Shown: piece by piece, positions 18,355 to 30,100 of the stretch
Position numbering within the stretch: position 1 is the stretch's first letter
Layout: each line of letters begins with the position of its first letter
Notes under the pieces: generated by a model
The model's database searches: none
The model's input: the letters and a program-made list of their open reading frames with translations, nothing else
What the model was told of the DNA's origin: nothing
From: Edolisoma coerulescens
Lineage: Eukaryota; Chordata; Aves; Passeriformes; Campephagidae
DNA: 64,000 nucleotides
Direction: 5' to 3'
Assembly (NCBI GenBank): GCA_013397115.1
Contig: VWZW01004144.1
Span: 226,848-290,847, forward strand
Program-made: the position numbers and the translations under genes

Positions 18355-20945
18355 GGGGAGGATGCAGCTGGGAGCCACAATGATGCCACCATGCTATTTC
18401 CCTTAGGGAGGCTGATTTAACCCTTGGGGTCCCATCCCTTCATGGGCTCAGCGAGCATCACAGCCTGTGTGTGGAGAGATGCCAGCACACTGAGGCTGCC
18501 CTTGGGGACCTCACTTTAACCCCCTGGGGTCCCATTCCCTCACAGGGGGCTCGGTGAGCACCACAGCCTGTGTGTGGGAGCTGCCAGCACTGAGGCGTCT
18601 CTGGGAGGGAGGCTGCAGCCAGGCATCACAGTGCCACCACCCCATTCCCCTTAGGGGGACTGATTTAAGCCCTTGGGGGTCTCATTCCCCCCTGGGGAGC
18701 CCAGAGTGTGCTGAGCCTGTGTGTAGAGAGCTGCTGGAGCCAAGGGGGCTCTGGAAGGGCTAAAGCCAGGCACCACAGTACTGCCACCACCCCATTTCCC
18801 TTGGGGAACCCATTTTAACCCCTTTGGGTCCCATTCCCCTCAGAGTGGGCTCAGTGAGCAGCCAGCCTGTGTGTGGCAAGTGGCTGGCACTGAGGTGGCC
18901 CCGGGGGTGCTGCAGCTGAGAGTCACAGCACTGCCACCATTCCAGTACCTCAGAGGAGCTCATTTAAGTCCCTAGGGGTTACGAGTTTAACCCTTGGGGA
19001 TCACATTCCCCTCAGAGTGGGCTTAGCGAGCACCACAGTCCATGTGTGGGAGCTGACAGCACTGAGGTGTCCCTGTGAAGGCTCCAGATGGACACTGCAG
19101 TGCCACCACCACGCCATTCCCCTTACGGGGGCCAATTTAACCCCTCCGGGGTACCCTTCCCTCATGGGGTGCTCAGTGAGCGCCACAGCCAGCGAGTGGA
19201 GGGCTGCTGGCACTGAGGTGTCTCCCGGAGGGCTCCATCCAGGCACCACCGTGCCATCACCCCATTCCCCTTAGAGGGGCTTGTTTAACCCCTTGGGGGT
19301 CCCAGCCCTTCACAGAGGTCACAGTGAGTGCCACAGTCCACGTGTAGGAGCTGCCAGTGCTCTGCCAGCGCTGCCAGCCTCCTGCTGAGGCTGCCCTTGG
19401 GGAGCCCCATTTTTAGTCGTGGGGCGTCCCATCCCCTCAGAGGGGCTCAGCGAGTGCCACAACCTGTGTGTGGAGTGATGCTGGTGCTGAGGTGCCCCTG
19501 GGGGGCTTCAGCTGGGCACTGCAGCACTGCCACCAATATATTGTCCTCATGAGGGGGGTTCATTTAAGAGACCTTTGGGGGTCTCATCCCCTCAGAAGGA
19601 GCACAGCAAGCGCTACAGCCCATGCATGGAGAGCTGCTGGCACTAAGACGTCCTCAGAGGGGCTCCAGGCAGGCAGTGCCAACATTGCATTCCCATTAGG
19701 GGGACTGATTCAAGCCCTTGGAGGTCCCATCCCCTCACGGGGGGCTCAGCAAGCATCACAGCCCATGTGTGGGAGCTGCCAGCACTGAGGCTGCTCTTGG
19801 GGAACCCCATTCCCCTGGATAGGAAAGATGTGTGCTCGTGTCTTTACAAATTCCATGGGTGAGGGGATGGGTGTTAATGTCTTTGAAATGGCTCTTCATG
19901 TCTCTACCAACTTCAAGCCGCAGGTTTGCTACAGAACCCAGACAGTTTGACTCCTGAAACAAAAGGTCCGCACAAGCCTGAGTTTCTGAGATTTGGGGAG
20001 AAAACGGACGTGTTTAAGGGGGGGAATATGTGGTAGGCAGTTTGGGAAGGCTGTACCTTCTTAGTACCTCAGCCGATGGGGAAAGGAAGAGGGCAACATG
20101 CGGTCGGGCTTTTAGGCTAAAAGGAGGCTTCACCCTCTGAAACCTTGAGAGAGAAAACTCTGTGGGCTGTGCCCCAGTGGCCTCTCTCCCTTTATTAGAA
20201 TGAAGTTTCAGGACTCCTCTGTCTCCTTTATGGACACTGACTTTTCATAGTGTGATTTCCTGCACACCCTCACACCCAGCCTGTATGTGAGCACCCAGCC
20301 TATGTGCCGTGAGGTGCTGAAGCCAAGAGTCAGCACCGCCACCATCCCAGACCCCACAGAGGGGCTGATTTAAGTCCTTAAGTCCTGACATCGGCCCTTG
20401 GGGTCCCATTCCCCTCAGAGGAATATGGGGTATTGCCAGTGCTGGGATGTCCCCGAGGGGCTCCAGCTGGGCAGTGCCACCACCATCCCATTCCCCTTAG
20501 AGAGGGGCTGGTTTAATCCCTCAGGAGTCCCATTCCCTCTTGGGGTGTTCAGTAAGTGCCACAGCCCATGAGTGGAGAGCTGCTGGTACTGAGGCATCCC
20601 CGCGGGGCTACAGCCGGGCACCACAGTACCACCACCACCCCACTCCACTCAGAAGGGCTGATTTAACCCCTCGGGGGTCCCATCCCCTTTGAGGGGGCTG
20701 AGTGAGTACCACAGTCCACGTGTGAAGAAATGACGACACTAAACCTGCCCTTGGGGACCCCCAATTTAACGCCTAGGGGATCCCATTCCCCTCACGGCGG
20801 GGGCACAGCGAGTGCCACACCCTGTGTGTGGGAGCTGCCAGCGCTGAGGTGTCCCTGGGAGGGTGGCTGAAGCCGGACAGCGCAGTGCCGCCACCGCCCC
20901 ATCCCCCAGGGGAGCTGCCTGAATCCCTCGGGTGACCCCACGTTG
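18355..20945. repeat. Tandem array of about 15 diverged ~150-bp units, interrupted by an LTR
   Basis: A composite unit recurs: 'TTTAACCCCTTGGGGTCCCA', then 'TCCCCTCA-GGGGCTCAGTGAG', then 'GCCACAGCCTGTGTGTGGAG', then 'AGCTGCCAGCACTGAGGTGT', then 'GGCTCCAGC-GGGCACCACAG', then 'TGCCACCACCCCATTCCCCT'. The TTTAA landmark falls at about 18416, 18515, 18664, 18814, 18963, 19136, 19284, 19411, 19563, 19709, 20369, 20512, 20662, 20765 and 20921. Most spacings are 143-153 bp; two short units are about 100 bp and one is 173 bp. Units differ at perhaps 20-30 percent of positions, so the array is old. It ends inside the CpG-rich CPEB1 promoter and contains no gene. Confidence 0.9.
19816..20266 (+). mobile_element. 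Solo LTR of an endogenous retrovirus (copy 1), inserted in the tandem array
   Basis: A 451-bp element starts TGGATAGGAAAG and ends TGCACA, the TG...CA form of retroviral LTRs. It interrupts the ~150-bp array. It is about 90-95 percent identical over its core to copy 2 at 24680-25114, including the segment TTTAAGGGGGGG-AATATGTGGTAGG. The poly(A) signal expected near its 3' end is decayed to AATGAA (about 20200). About 20 extra bases (GAGAGAGAAAACTCTGTGGG) lie upstream of that point compared with copy 2. Flanks are CCC/CCC or CCCTG/CCCTC, so any target-site duplication is imperfect. No internal retroviral genes adjoin it. Confidence 0.75.
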
Positions 20946-21124
20946 ACCCGTGGGTGCCCCGTCCCCTCAGGGCGCCCGGGCGAGGCGGCTCCGCGGGGCG
21001 ATGGCGGGAAGCGGCCGATGGCGGCGGGNGGGCCGGGTAAGGAGCCCCGCCGCTCCCGGTGCTCTCGCTATCCTCATCGCTCGCCTCTGCCGCCTCCCGG
21101 GACCGCCCGCCCGCAGTGCTGCCC
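20880..21124 (+). promoter_or_regulatory. CPEB1: CpG-rich CPEB1 promoter and 5' leader with a likely 80-nt leader intron
   Basis: GC and CpG content rise sharply from about 20880, at the end of the tandem array. There is no TATA box. A probable leader exon ends at 21036 (CCGG|GTAAGG). A short pyrimidine-rich intron runs to CCCGCCCGCAG at 21116, and the next exon starts TGCTGCCC before the CPEB1 ATG at 21125. The leader exon holds ATGs at 21001 and 21018, so a short upstream reading frame is possible. An undetermined base at 21029 makes its frame uncertain. Confidence 0.55.
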
Positions 21125-24100
21125 ATGGCCTTCCCGCCGGTGAGTGCGAGCATGTGCCGCCTCGCGAGGCCTCCCCGCCACGTGGTTCCACGCGGTGGTG
21201 CTGCCGGGGGGGGCGGCGGGGGTGTTCCCGCCTGTTTTGCCTGTGTGAAGAGGGGATGGGAGCCCCCAGCCCTCAGGACAGCAGCGGATGGAGTTCCCCT
21301 GCTTCCTGTCGGAGCGCTGGTATGGGGTCCTCATTAACCCTTTGGACCGGCCTCGAGGGGGTCCTGGTGCTGAGGTACCCCCGGGGAACAGGCGGCTCTG
21401 ACGGAGCTCAGGCTCAGGGAACCCATCAACTGACCCGTGCTGCCTTCAGGGAAACGCTGGAGGAAACCGGATCCTAGCCTAGCAACCTATTGTTCCACTC
21501 TTCCCGGGTTTTTAGGGGGATGAAGCTGGGCTGGAGGTGCTGCGCTCGGGTTTGGATGGTGGGGCATGTTTTGGCTAGAGTGGGCACTTGCACTCGTGCA
21601 AGTCGTATTTTTGCACGCTTCTAAACTGCATTTTTTAGTGTGTAAGGTGACCAAAGGTGCTATTTTATTCTTAAACCATGTGCTGAAAGCTCGATGTAGT
21701 GTCTGGCTGGGGCGGGGNCTCAGTTCATAACTGAGTATGGACAAAAGGTGACTCTTCTGAGAGAGACGAGTCTGCTGAAAAACAAGTTCTGGTTTTTTTA
21801 GCCTTCGTTGTTCCGCAGCTGAAACCAATTAATGCTTGTTACAGGTGCCTGTGTGATGGGCTAACAAGGTGTGCTGGCACCTGGAGTGCTGTACCTGAGG
21901 GTACAGCTGTGCACAGGGTGGGAGATGGGCTTTGGGAAGAGCTCCAGGACCCCGTTGCTTTGCTGCAGTTTGTCTCAACTGGAACAGTCTCCCTAAACCA
22001 ATTAAAACCTTATTCAGCTTTTACAATCTGCTGCAACAGGCAGCTGTGGGTATTGCTCGTGTACAAAGCTGCTTGTGAGTGATGGCTTTGAAATGTTTTG
22101 TTCCAAAAAAAATACCAAAAAATAGCTGCCTTGATGGGGAAATGCCTTTAAAAACAGGGATTTGGCAAAACTGATGTTATTCTGAAGTCAGTGCTCCCTG
22201 TGAATTAAGACCATCAAAGTCCCTTTCAGTCTTAATTCCAGCCAGGTGTGTTCAAGATGTCTCTACTCAGTAAACCCTGGGACAGCTGCTTAAGCTTAGC
22301 CTTGCTGATGGTGGGAGAGCTGGTGCAGCCTTGCCTAACCCTTTTTGGGATGAGCTGGGGGTGGGAGTGTGTTGCTTGGTGGAAACAGTTACACCAATGT
22401 TGTGTTTTGCGTGGGTGTAGCTGGCTTCAACTTGGGAAGCAAAAGGTACCAACAGAAAAGGATTTTCTGAGCTGCCTTTCATTGAAGTATGGAGCCATCT
22501 TGGCTTGGCTATGTTGACATGGGCACCATTTTAACAGCATCTTAAATTTTGTCTTGGGATTCAAGAGCCTCTTGGCTGTAGCTACAGCTCCAAGAACCCC
22601 TCTGGGCATCAGCATGGTGCTGCCTGGGTGAGATTTCTATGGAAGATGTAAAAAACAAAGGCTGGATTGTAGCTGAGGTGGATGAGCCTTGCCCAGGAGT
22701 TAATGCACATCTCTGCCATACTGGCAGCCAAGCTGTGTTTAATGACTTCCCTAGGGATTAGGATATGCTAATCCTGTGCCAGTGCTGTTGTGATGCTGCA
22801 GGTTTTGCCTAGCCCTGGGATTTCATTATCTCTAGGTTTCCTACAGGTGTGTGTGTGCCTCAGGGCCCTGGAGGTTCCTCATTTCCACTTGCCTTGGACA
22901 ACTTGGGGGTGTTTTGCTGCACAGGTGTGTGTTGTGCCACTGAGTGCTGCTGGTTGTGCCTGGAGTGGGCCCTCCTGCAGGTAAACTCTGCAGGCTGTGG
23001 GGTCTGGTGGGGGTGGTGGGATGAGAACTCCAAGGACCGGCCAGCTTCCTGATGCACAGCCGGCAAACAAGAGCTCTCTGCCATGGTGGTAAGGCTTGCT
23101 GCTGCTCTGTTCCTCTGAGGGAGGGGGAGTGCCTCCCTGTTTCTTGGCACTCCTTTTCTCAATTCCATGTGTTTGGGGTGTGAGAGGGGTCTGGAGCCCT
23201 ACCGTGCCATCCTTGAAACTTCAGTGTTCGGGGGATGAATTTTCCTGCTTGGACATAAGTTCTTAGTTGAACCAGGATGTGGAGGACTGCCCTCCTGCCT
23301 GAGCGTCATCTTGCTGTGTGTCTGTGTGTGATGCTGCTTGGGCCTGTGTTTCTGATCTCTAGTGACTTAACCTACAGTCTCAGAATCATTTGTTCTGTGG
23401 CACTATGTGCGTGCTGCAGAGAACTGAATTCCCCTTCTCCTTTGGTTCTGATCCAGGGGCTTCCCTAGAAACTTCCAGACCTCTAAGAGACTGGGTGTCT
23501 TACCAGGCATTAGGAAGTGGTGTTTGACTCCCGGTGGCTTCAAAGCACCTGTCAGCTGGATCAGCTTCTCCACTGACTTGTTCGTTCCCTGATAAAACTG
23601 TCTGCGCCTCTGGATTGGGATTGTGAGGTGTAGCAGGATGGAATGGCTGAGAATGGCTGTTGGGTCACTGGTTGGTGAGACCCTGGGTGTCTCACACGGT
23701 GCCAAGAGGACCCACCAGTGCTGCTGGACTGGTGCCTCTGGAAGCAGAGGGGATCTGTAATTTGTAGCTGCAGTGTGGAGGGCTTCCAGGGAAGCCTCGA
23801 GAGGCAACGTGTTGAACTTGCCAAATCCTTCCAGGTGGGGCAGGGAAAGTGAATCCTACCCGGGCTCCAGAGTGCTGCGTTGCTCGTCTTGGCTGGGGAT
23901 GCGAGAGCGGCGCCGGCTCGGGGGACACAGCCTCAGGCGTGGTGTTTCCCTGTGCTTTGGTATTGACTCCGAGACTGAAGGATTTGGGTGGATTCTCCAG
24001 TTTGCAAACTCTTTCCACCATCCTCTCCAGGCTGGTGGGGGTGGTTTGGACTCTGCGTGCTCTGGAGACCTGCAGAGCTCTTCTCAAAGGAGTGTCTTTT

Positions 24101-27100
24101 TTTTTTAGGGTTGGGGGAGGAGGGTGAGCCACGACTCCCCTTAACTACAAGGGGCTGCAGTGCTGCAAGGTCCCCCCCATCCTGTGTCCAGGATGATTGC
24201 AGTATCCCAAGGATATCCTTGACAGTCTAGGGTTAAAAGTTCTCTAGCAGAAGGGATTTTTGTGGAAAGGCTTGGCTGTGTTCTCTCTGGTTTCTGTTCC
24301 TGTTTGGAGCAGGACTGGTGCTGCCAGTTGTGGAGGCTAAATGAAAAGGAACCGGTGGGGTGTTCGGCTGGCTGCTCCGGGTTATTTTGTCTCGCTAGAA
24401 GAGACTCCTAGGGAAAAGCTTTGCCTCCGCTTTAAATGGTTCTTCACAGGAACAGGAGTAGAATGTGGAGTTGCATGCTTGTGCCAAGGCAGCCTGATGC
24501 GGCACTCCTTTTTTATTAAAGATGACTGGCAATACTCTTGTAATTTGAGCTTCTCTACTCAAGCTGCTCTCTATAAAGATGACTTAAAGCTCGCTCTGCC
24601 TGTTCTCTCAGCCTGCAGCTCGCTTTTAGCCTTACCTGTTCCACTCTTGTAAGTGTTCCAGAGCCCCGGCGGTGGGCTCTGATAGGAAAGATGTGTGCTC
24701 GTGACTTTACAAACAATTCCATGGGTGAGGGGATGGGTGTTAACGTCTTTGAAATGGCTCTTCATGTCTCTACCAACTTCAAGCCGCAGGTTTGCTACAG
24801 AACCCAGACAGTTTGACTCCTGAAACAAAAGGTCCGCACAAGCCTGAGTTTCTGAACTTTGGGGGAAAACGGACGTGTTTAAGGGGGGAATATGTGGTAG
24901 GCGGTTCGGGAAGGCTGTACCTTCTTAGTACCTCAGCCGATGGGGAAAGGAAGAGGGCAACATGCGGTCGGGCTTTTAGGCTAAAAGGAGGCTTCACCCT
25001 CTGAAACCTCGGGCGTGTGCCCCAATGGCCTCTCTCCCTTTATTCGAATAAAGTCGCAGGACTCTTCTGTCTCCTTCATGGACTGTGGCTTTTCATAGCG
25101 TGATTTCACGCACAGCTCTGAGCATTTCAATAGCCAAAGATCCCAGCCGTCAGCGCTGAAGAGATGCTAATAGTCCTAAATGGGCTGGAGTTCTCCAGCA
25201 ATTGTTCAGGTCTCGCGTTAAGGCACCGGGCGAGTTGACCGTTCAGTGGCTTATTCCTGCTGCTCCCAGGACTGGGTTTCCTTTGCTTTTTAGCTAAGTG
25301 GTGGCGAGATGGAGAAAACGATCAGATCGTGCGCGTCTAACAGCGAGCTGGGGGGTGGAATGTAAGTGCCAGACATGGGCTGGGCCAATATTCCCGTCTC
25401 CATGTGAAGTTCAGTTTAGAGCAGCCTCCTTGAAAGATCAGCAAGGGGTCATTTGAAAGTAAAACCAGCTCGGCGCTTCAGACTCGTTTGCGAGTGAAGC
25501 AGAACTGGAGGGTAAGTGAGGCCTGGAACTTGCAGAAGCACATCCAAGAGGTGCCTGTATTAAATGTCTTCTTGACAAGTACAAATGGCCCAATTTAGAG
25601 CTTCGGTATGTGTTGGAGGAGCGGAGGTTCGTTTGCCAGACTCGATGCTATTCAGTTCTTTGGATTTGGATTTAACTTGATTTGCTTAATGGCCAATATT
25701 CTGCTCCGGAGGCCAGGACTGGCGGGGTTGTGCCTCCCTGCTCCTCTCTTTAATGCGGGTCTTAATTGCCGGCGATACCGATTGCTCAGCATGTTCGGGA
25801 GCAGAGTTCTGCAGTGGCTTTTGGGTGGCGGGCGGACCTGTCCTCGGCCCCAAAACGTTGGTAGAGAGGAAGCTTAGTGGCTTCTAAATTGGCAGAGGCT
25901 TGAATGTGGTGCAGCTGCTCCCGAACGAGCCTGCATGTCAGTGGCCTGTGAGCAGAGCTGGGAAAGCAGCTGCTGCTCTTTCTGGTTCTCTGGACCGGCA
26001 CCAGGGTGCAGGAGGGGTTTGATCTTTCTCAGGCAGAAGCTTTACAAGACGTAATCCTTTTTAAGGATGGTCCCAAAACCTTGATGCTGGTGGATCCGTG
26101 CCCGTGGAGGGTTGTGCTAAAGCGCAGAGCTGGTTTGGGGTAACCACCTTGGTGGTCAGGAGCTGCTGCCTGAAGGGAAGATCAGGATTTTATCTTCTGC
26201 CTTTCCTCAGGATTTAGGGCTGTTTGATTAGCTGGGAAGCAGTGTTGTTTGGATTTTTTTTTTCTGCAAACCTGAAATGATGGCTGCTGACATGGATCAT
26301 TCCAAGATGTTGTTCGGAACTCTGAGATGGGTAGTGAGGTGAGCCTTGCATTCCTCTGCCGTGCATAAGAGGAGCTGCTGTGGTTCTTTGTGGTGTCTGC
26401 CTGGACCACGAACATCCCACTTATCCCTTGGTGTCAGGAGACTGATTTTGGGGGAGAAGGTGTGTGTGCCCCCATTAAGCAGATCTCTGCTAGTGTTGTG
26501 ATGTGCTGGAGAAAAGCAGCAGGGAGCTGTGTTCACAACCCAGCTGGTGTGGCTGTCTGTCTGAAGTCCATTGCTGGTACCTGTGTGTGGTGGGCAGTCT
26601 GCTCTGGTGTGCTGTGCTGACAAATTGCTGACCCGTTTGCTTAACTGCTTCTTTAATGCCAAGAATTGGGCTTGAGTGTTGCTAAGACCTAAGCTAATGT
26701 GAGTATTGGAGGCAGTCCAGGCTTTCCACAGTGTGTTGAAAGCTGAGTGCTGAGTACTTGCCTATTTGACACAAATACTGGTTCTTTTTTACCAGAAAGA
26801 AGATCCTGTGAGGAGCATAAAAGACTGCTGGGATAGCCCAAATGCCCCTGCACTTTCCACTTGCAGCAATGCAGATATATTCCGCCGGATAAATGCTATG
26901 TTGGACAATTCTCTGGATTTCAGTGGAGTCTGCACCACGCCTGTCACAAAAAGCAAATGTGACACCCTGCCAGGTAATGGAGGGGGGGTGCTGGAGCGGG
27001 GAGGCACTTGGTGGGGCCTGGTGAACAGGAGATGGTGGCAATCTTCAGTGGTGTGAGTGTTGGTGTGTTTGGTACCGGGGGGCTTTGCTTGTGTGCCAGA

Positions 27101-30100
27101 AATGGGTAATCCACGTATTCCCTGGCAGCGTGGAGGTGCCTGGGAAGGCTTGCTTGCCTCTCTGTGGTGCTATGGGTCACTGTGGGCAGGCTGTGAGTGC
27201 TCCTGCCTGACCTGCCAGCTCCTCGTGTGAATACCTCTGGCAGACTCCTGTAGTCTGCCTCTCCTGGAGGCAGGATTCATCTGCTCTCAGGGCTAGCGAG
27301 GCTGAGTTGCTGCATACATTGAAATTGCAAAAGAACTTTGAAAAACCGTGTTTGTCACAGGTCAGTTAACCTGCGTGTAAGAGCACAGGTGGGTGCAGAC
27401 TTTCCTGCAAAGCAAGCTTGGTGTGATGAAATCAGTGCTGCAAGCTTCTGTTTCCTCCACGCTGAGGGGAGTGGGCATATTCTGCTGCCTCAAGATAGAA
27501 GTTCTGTGCCAAAGCAGAGAGTGTTTGGTCTGGTCTTCCTTCTATCCAAGTGAAGGACATGCTTTTGTCCCTTTGCAGCAGCCCAGGTCTGCCACTAAAT
27601 GTACCTGATACTCCTTTTGCCAGCACGCCTCTGAGCAGCAGTGCTTGTGCCAAGGATTTGGGTACTTGAAAAGGATTGCTCTTGCCTCTTCAGCCCCTGA
27701 ATTATAGGGCCAGTTAACACTTCGGCCATTACTGGAAACAAACTGACCCCTCCGGATATGTCCCAAAACAAAGTGAGAAGTAAAGGGCTGAACCTCCCCA
27801 GCTGATGACCTTGCAGGGTGCCCTGGGCAGAGCAGCTTTCTTTGGAGTCATGTGGAGACAGGGTTGCCTTGGCCTGATGGGTATTCTGAGTTTTAATCAA
27901 ATGGGTGTGGAAAAAAGCTCCAAGTAAGTGTCTGGGCACCCCGTGGGTCTGTTTGATGCCTGCACGGTGCAACTTTGTTCTGGGCCAGTGAAATGACTGC
28001 TACCAGATGACTTCCAGTGCAGCTTAATCTCCTGGGTATTTGAGGGCTTAGCAGTGTGGACCAGGGGCTGATCTGGCCATGTGATCCTGTGCTGGCGCTG
28101 CAGAAATACCAGAGGAAGTGAATTGTTTGCTTCGAGGCCTGGATCCATGGCCAGCATTGCTTGAAACCTGCCTGGTAAAGTGGCACTGGAGGCTATGCTG
28201 GCTACTCCTGAGCAATGGTGTAGTGAATATTAACCAGTTCAGGTTAGTGGTGCATTTTTAGAGATTTGCTGTTGGATTGAGTTGGTTTGGCTATTTTTTT
28301 GTCCCCTGGAACAGTGGTAGCCAGTGCTGTATCTGATCTGGATGCACTGGCAGCATAAAGGAGAAATAAACAGAAATATTTTCCTTTTTCTCTTTGCAGT
28401 GGGTTCATGAAAGAGTTGTTTCTGGCTTTCTTGTTGAAATTTTAGCTATAGCCCTTCCTACCCCATTTGGAATGGGAGCATTGCATAGGATCTTAGAACA
28501 TGTTCATGGTATTCCCTAATTAAGTTTCAGCTTGCCAAAGTTAACCTGGTTTATAAAGGAGCTGTCTCTGCCTGCTAGAGCAGATTGATCCTATGAAGGT
28601 GTGGGTTAGTTCTGGTTTTAGGTCTGGGCTTAAGAGCCAGCCCAGTGATTTTAACTTTAAGTGCTGTATTTGACTTCAAAAATTCTTCTCTGAGGGATGG
28701 GGGTGTTTGCCTGGCATTGAAATAGAACTTCTTACTGACCTGCTGCTTGGAAATCTCTGCTTGTTCTGTCTTTTACTCTGGTTTTTCCTAGGGGCATCTG
28801 GACTCCAGAGGGTCTTGCTGGAGATGCTTAGAGGTGATGCCTTGTCTGGAAACTCTTGAGTTTCCCAGTGGTGTTAAACTGTTTCAGGTGATCAGTGAGT
28901 CCTGTGGAAGACCTCTCATAGGACAAGTACACTGGGACTTGGATGTAAAAAAGAGCTCCTTCCTCTAGCAAACATTATTTTTGCTGCAGGGAAACCGAAG
29001 TTGTGCTTTGGGGACACCCTAAGCAGCTTTCTTCCTGCTGTGGCAGCTGAGGCCAGTCTCACCAGTGAGTGCTGGGGACCAGGGCAGGGGCCCTGCTCAA
29101 CAGTAGTTACCCAGACAGGAGGGTTTTAGTTTGTGCCAAATCCCTTGTACAGTGACACATGCTTATGATGGTGTGAGGAAAGAACTCCTCACTTCCCAAA
29201 AGATACTGGGCCCTGCTGAGCCAGACTGGAAGAGGGCTGCCTTGGGTGCCCTCACTGTTTGGGCTAATGGAAATGTGAAGGTACTGATAAGAGAACAACC
29301 TGGGCCAGCAGTTATCAGCTGTAAATTCGTGGATGAGTCAGCATCTTCCAGAGCGTTGGCAGCTTGGAGTTATTGGTCTCCTTGTTTCTTTAATGTTGGA
29401 GCTGGGACCTCTGGGTAGGTAAGGAGGGCCTGAATGCGGCAGCTCTGCAAGCTTTGTCCTGTCTTTGGAGCTGAAAAGTGCAGGAGCTGCTCATAATGTT
29501 TGATAGGTTGCTAATGGATCTTCTCTATGAGAAAGCTGGCACTGTCAGCAAGGATGTGGATCCTGGGGCATCTGTGATCTATAAATGGGAGAGGTACTTT
29601 GGCACCTGGACGCTGGCCTGGGTTGTGCAGAAATTCACACCTGATGGCTGTAAGGCTGAGCAGCTGTTTGCTAAAACTCAGAATATAGTGCAGGTACCCA
29701 GGCAGGTGGTTAAGCCTAGAAGAGGTTATTGGAGCTGTTTGCCCTTGCCCTTGAGTGAACTTCTGGGTAGGTGACCAGTGGAGCGGAGACACTTCATCTC
29801 ATGGGGTGTCTTGTCATTGCTCCAAGTCAAGTCACTTCGGAAGAATTCCTGAGCCTGTGGTGCTTTTCATTTGTTCAGGAACAACTGGTATACTGTAGTT
29901 AGACTGGATTATCATGGAACTCCTTGCTCGGGCAGGCGGAATGAACCTGGAGATCAACCATGAATGGAGTAGCTATAACGATGAAAGGACTGTCTTTTTA
30001 TGACTTAAACTCTTTTAATGGCAGAGCTTGGGGAAGAGACTTTATTCTAGCAGTAAATTCTTGGATCTTAATCTGTTCATGGTCCTCAAGCTTTTCGGTT

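Noticed and set aside
17860..18378. Minus-strand 172-codon open frame with AATAAA-like words nearby
   Set aside because: It has no family resemblance, includes a phenylalanine run from an A-tract, and runs into the tandem array. There is no promoter or splice evidence.
19816..25114. The two LTRs as the 5' and 3' ends of one provirus
   Set aside because: The interval contains the CPEB1 promoter, its first exon and tandem-array units, with no retroviral genes. The outer flanks do not form a matching target-site duplication, and copy 2 has its own duplication.
25120..25520. Alternative CPEB1 leader exon ending at the GTAAGT near 25512
   Set aside because: A good donor and raised CpG, but no start signal, no coding content and no acceptor. 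Mentioned only in the intron description.
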